Shown: piece after piece, positions 7,117 through 7,169 of the stretch
Layout: every line of letters begins with the position of its first letter
Position numbering within the stretch: position 1 is the first letter of the stretch
NCBI GenBank assembly: GCA_005788585.1
Contig: SYBY01000129.1
Location: 1-7,169 of the forward strand
Reading direction: 5' to 3'
DNA: 7,169 nt
From: Actinomycetota bacterium
Lineage (GTDB): Bacteria > Actinomycetota > Thermoleophilia > Solirubrobacterales > Solirubrobacteraceae
The notes under the pieces: generated by a model
What the model saw: the letters and a program-made list of their open reading frames with translations, nothing else
The model's database searches: none
What the model was told of the DNA's origin: nothing
Translations under genes and position numbers: made by a program

Positions 7117-7169
7117 CTGATGCGTGGCGGCCGCCTGATGCCGCAAACCACTGGAGAGAGACCGAGTTC
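7111..7169 (+). promoter_or_regulatory. Untranslated leader RNA with putative Shine-Dalgarno sequence at the window edge
   Basis: The stretch after the leader peptide carries a direct repeat CTGATGC (7117-7123 and 7135-7141), a palindrome GGCGGCCGCC (7126-7135) and outer complementary ends TGCG/CGCA (7121-7124 and 7142-7145). GGAGAG at 7153-7158 resembles a ribosome binding site for a gene starting just past the window. TTCTCC in the Leu codons (7091-7096) can pair with that GGAGAG over six positions (one G-U), so Leu-codon occupancy could control access to it. This is inference from base pairing. Confidence 0.4.

Noticed and set aside
7151..7169. Start of a glycine riboswitch (GGAGAGA-like)
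   Set aside because: Only about 17 bases are visible, with none of the downstream aptamer. A Shine-Dalgarno reading behind a Leu leader peptide explains it more simply.

Overview
The window is a compact stretch of a very GC-rich bacterial chromosome. The G/C-dominated third codon positions, the actinobacterial form of SerC, and a roughly 530-residue SerA with an inserted ASB domain and a C-terminal ACT domain all point to Actinomycetota. A deep-branching class such as Thermoleophilia (Solirubrobacterales-like) is possible, but that is only inference. Genes are tightly packed. No gene-free stretch exceeds 300 bases; the longest is the 194-base divergent promoter region at 5302-5495.

Layout. 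(1) 47-2799, plus strand: serC and serA, a translationally coupled pair (stop and start overlap as TGATG) that converts 3-phosphoglycerate to phosphoserine. (2) 2800-2861: a short spacer unusually rich in dyad symmetry. It holds two tandem TGAA-N5-TTCA dyads exactly 20 bp apart, followed by a near-perfect 35-bp palindrome that ends over the next start codon. (3) 2862-3317, plus: a small secreted protein of unknown function. (4) 3318-3361: a convergent gene junction with a perfect 30-bp palindrome. (5) 5301 to 3321, minus strand: a class I glutamine amidotransferase-like gamma-glutamyl hydrolase (PuuD/peptidase C26 type), then a YbdK-type carboxylate-amine (glutamate-cysteine ligase-like) ligase. 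(6) 5496-7028, plus: an APC-superfamily amino acid/polyamine permease, divergent from the hydrolase. (7) 7029-7169, plus: a promoter and a 15-residue leader peptide ending in Leu-Leu-Leu-Leu-Pro-Arg. A hairpin covers the last Leu codon and the stop, and a Shine-Dalgarno-like sequence lies near the window edge. This looks like the attenuator of an amino-acid biosynthetic gene, most likely leucine (leuA or a leu/ilv gene), lying beyond the window.

How the genes fit together. serC-serA is serine biosynthesis with a probable serine-sensing ACT domain. The ligase, gamma-glutamyl hydrolase and permease together resemble a gamma-glutamylation route for amine uptake and catabolism. It parallels the E. 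coli Puu pathway, but a GCS2-fold ligase stands where the glutamine-synthetase-like PuuA would be. This is a hypothesis from gene content and arrangement.

A recurring feature is a TANNNT -10-like hexamer 6-10 bases before the start codon of every gene after serA, which suggests leaderless or near-leaderless transcription. The less ordinary parts of the window are the dyad-rich serA downstream spacer, the two long palindromes, the putative Leu-codon attenuator and the possible alternative gamma-glutamyl amine pathway.
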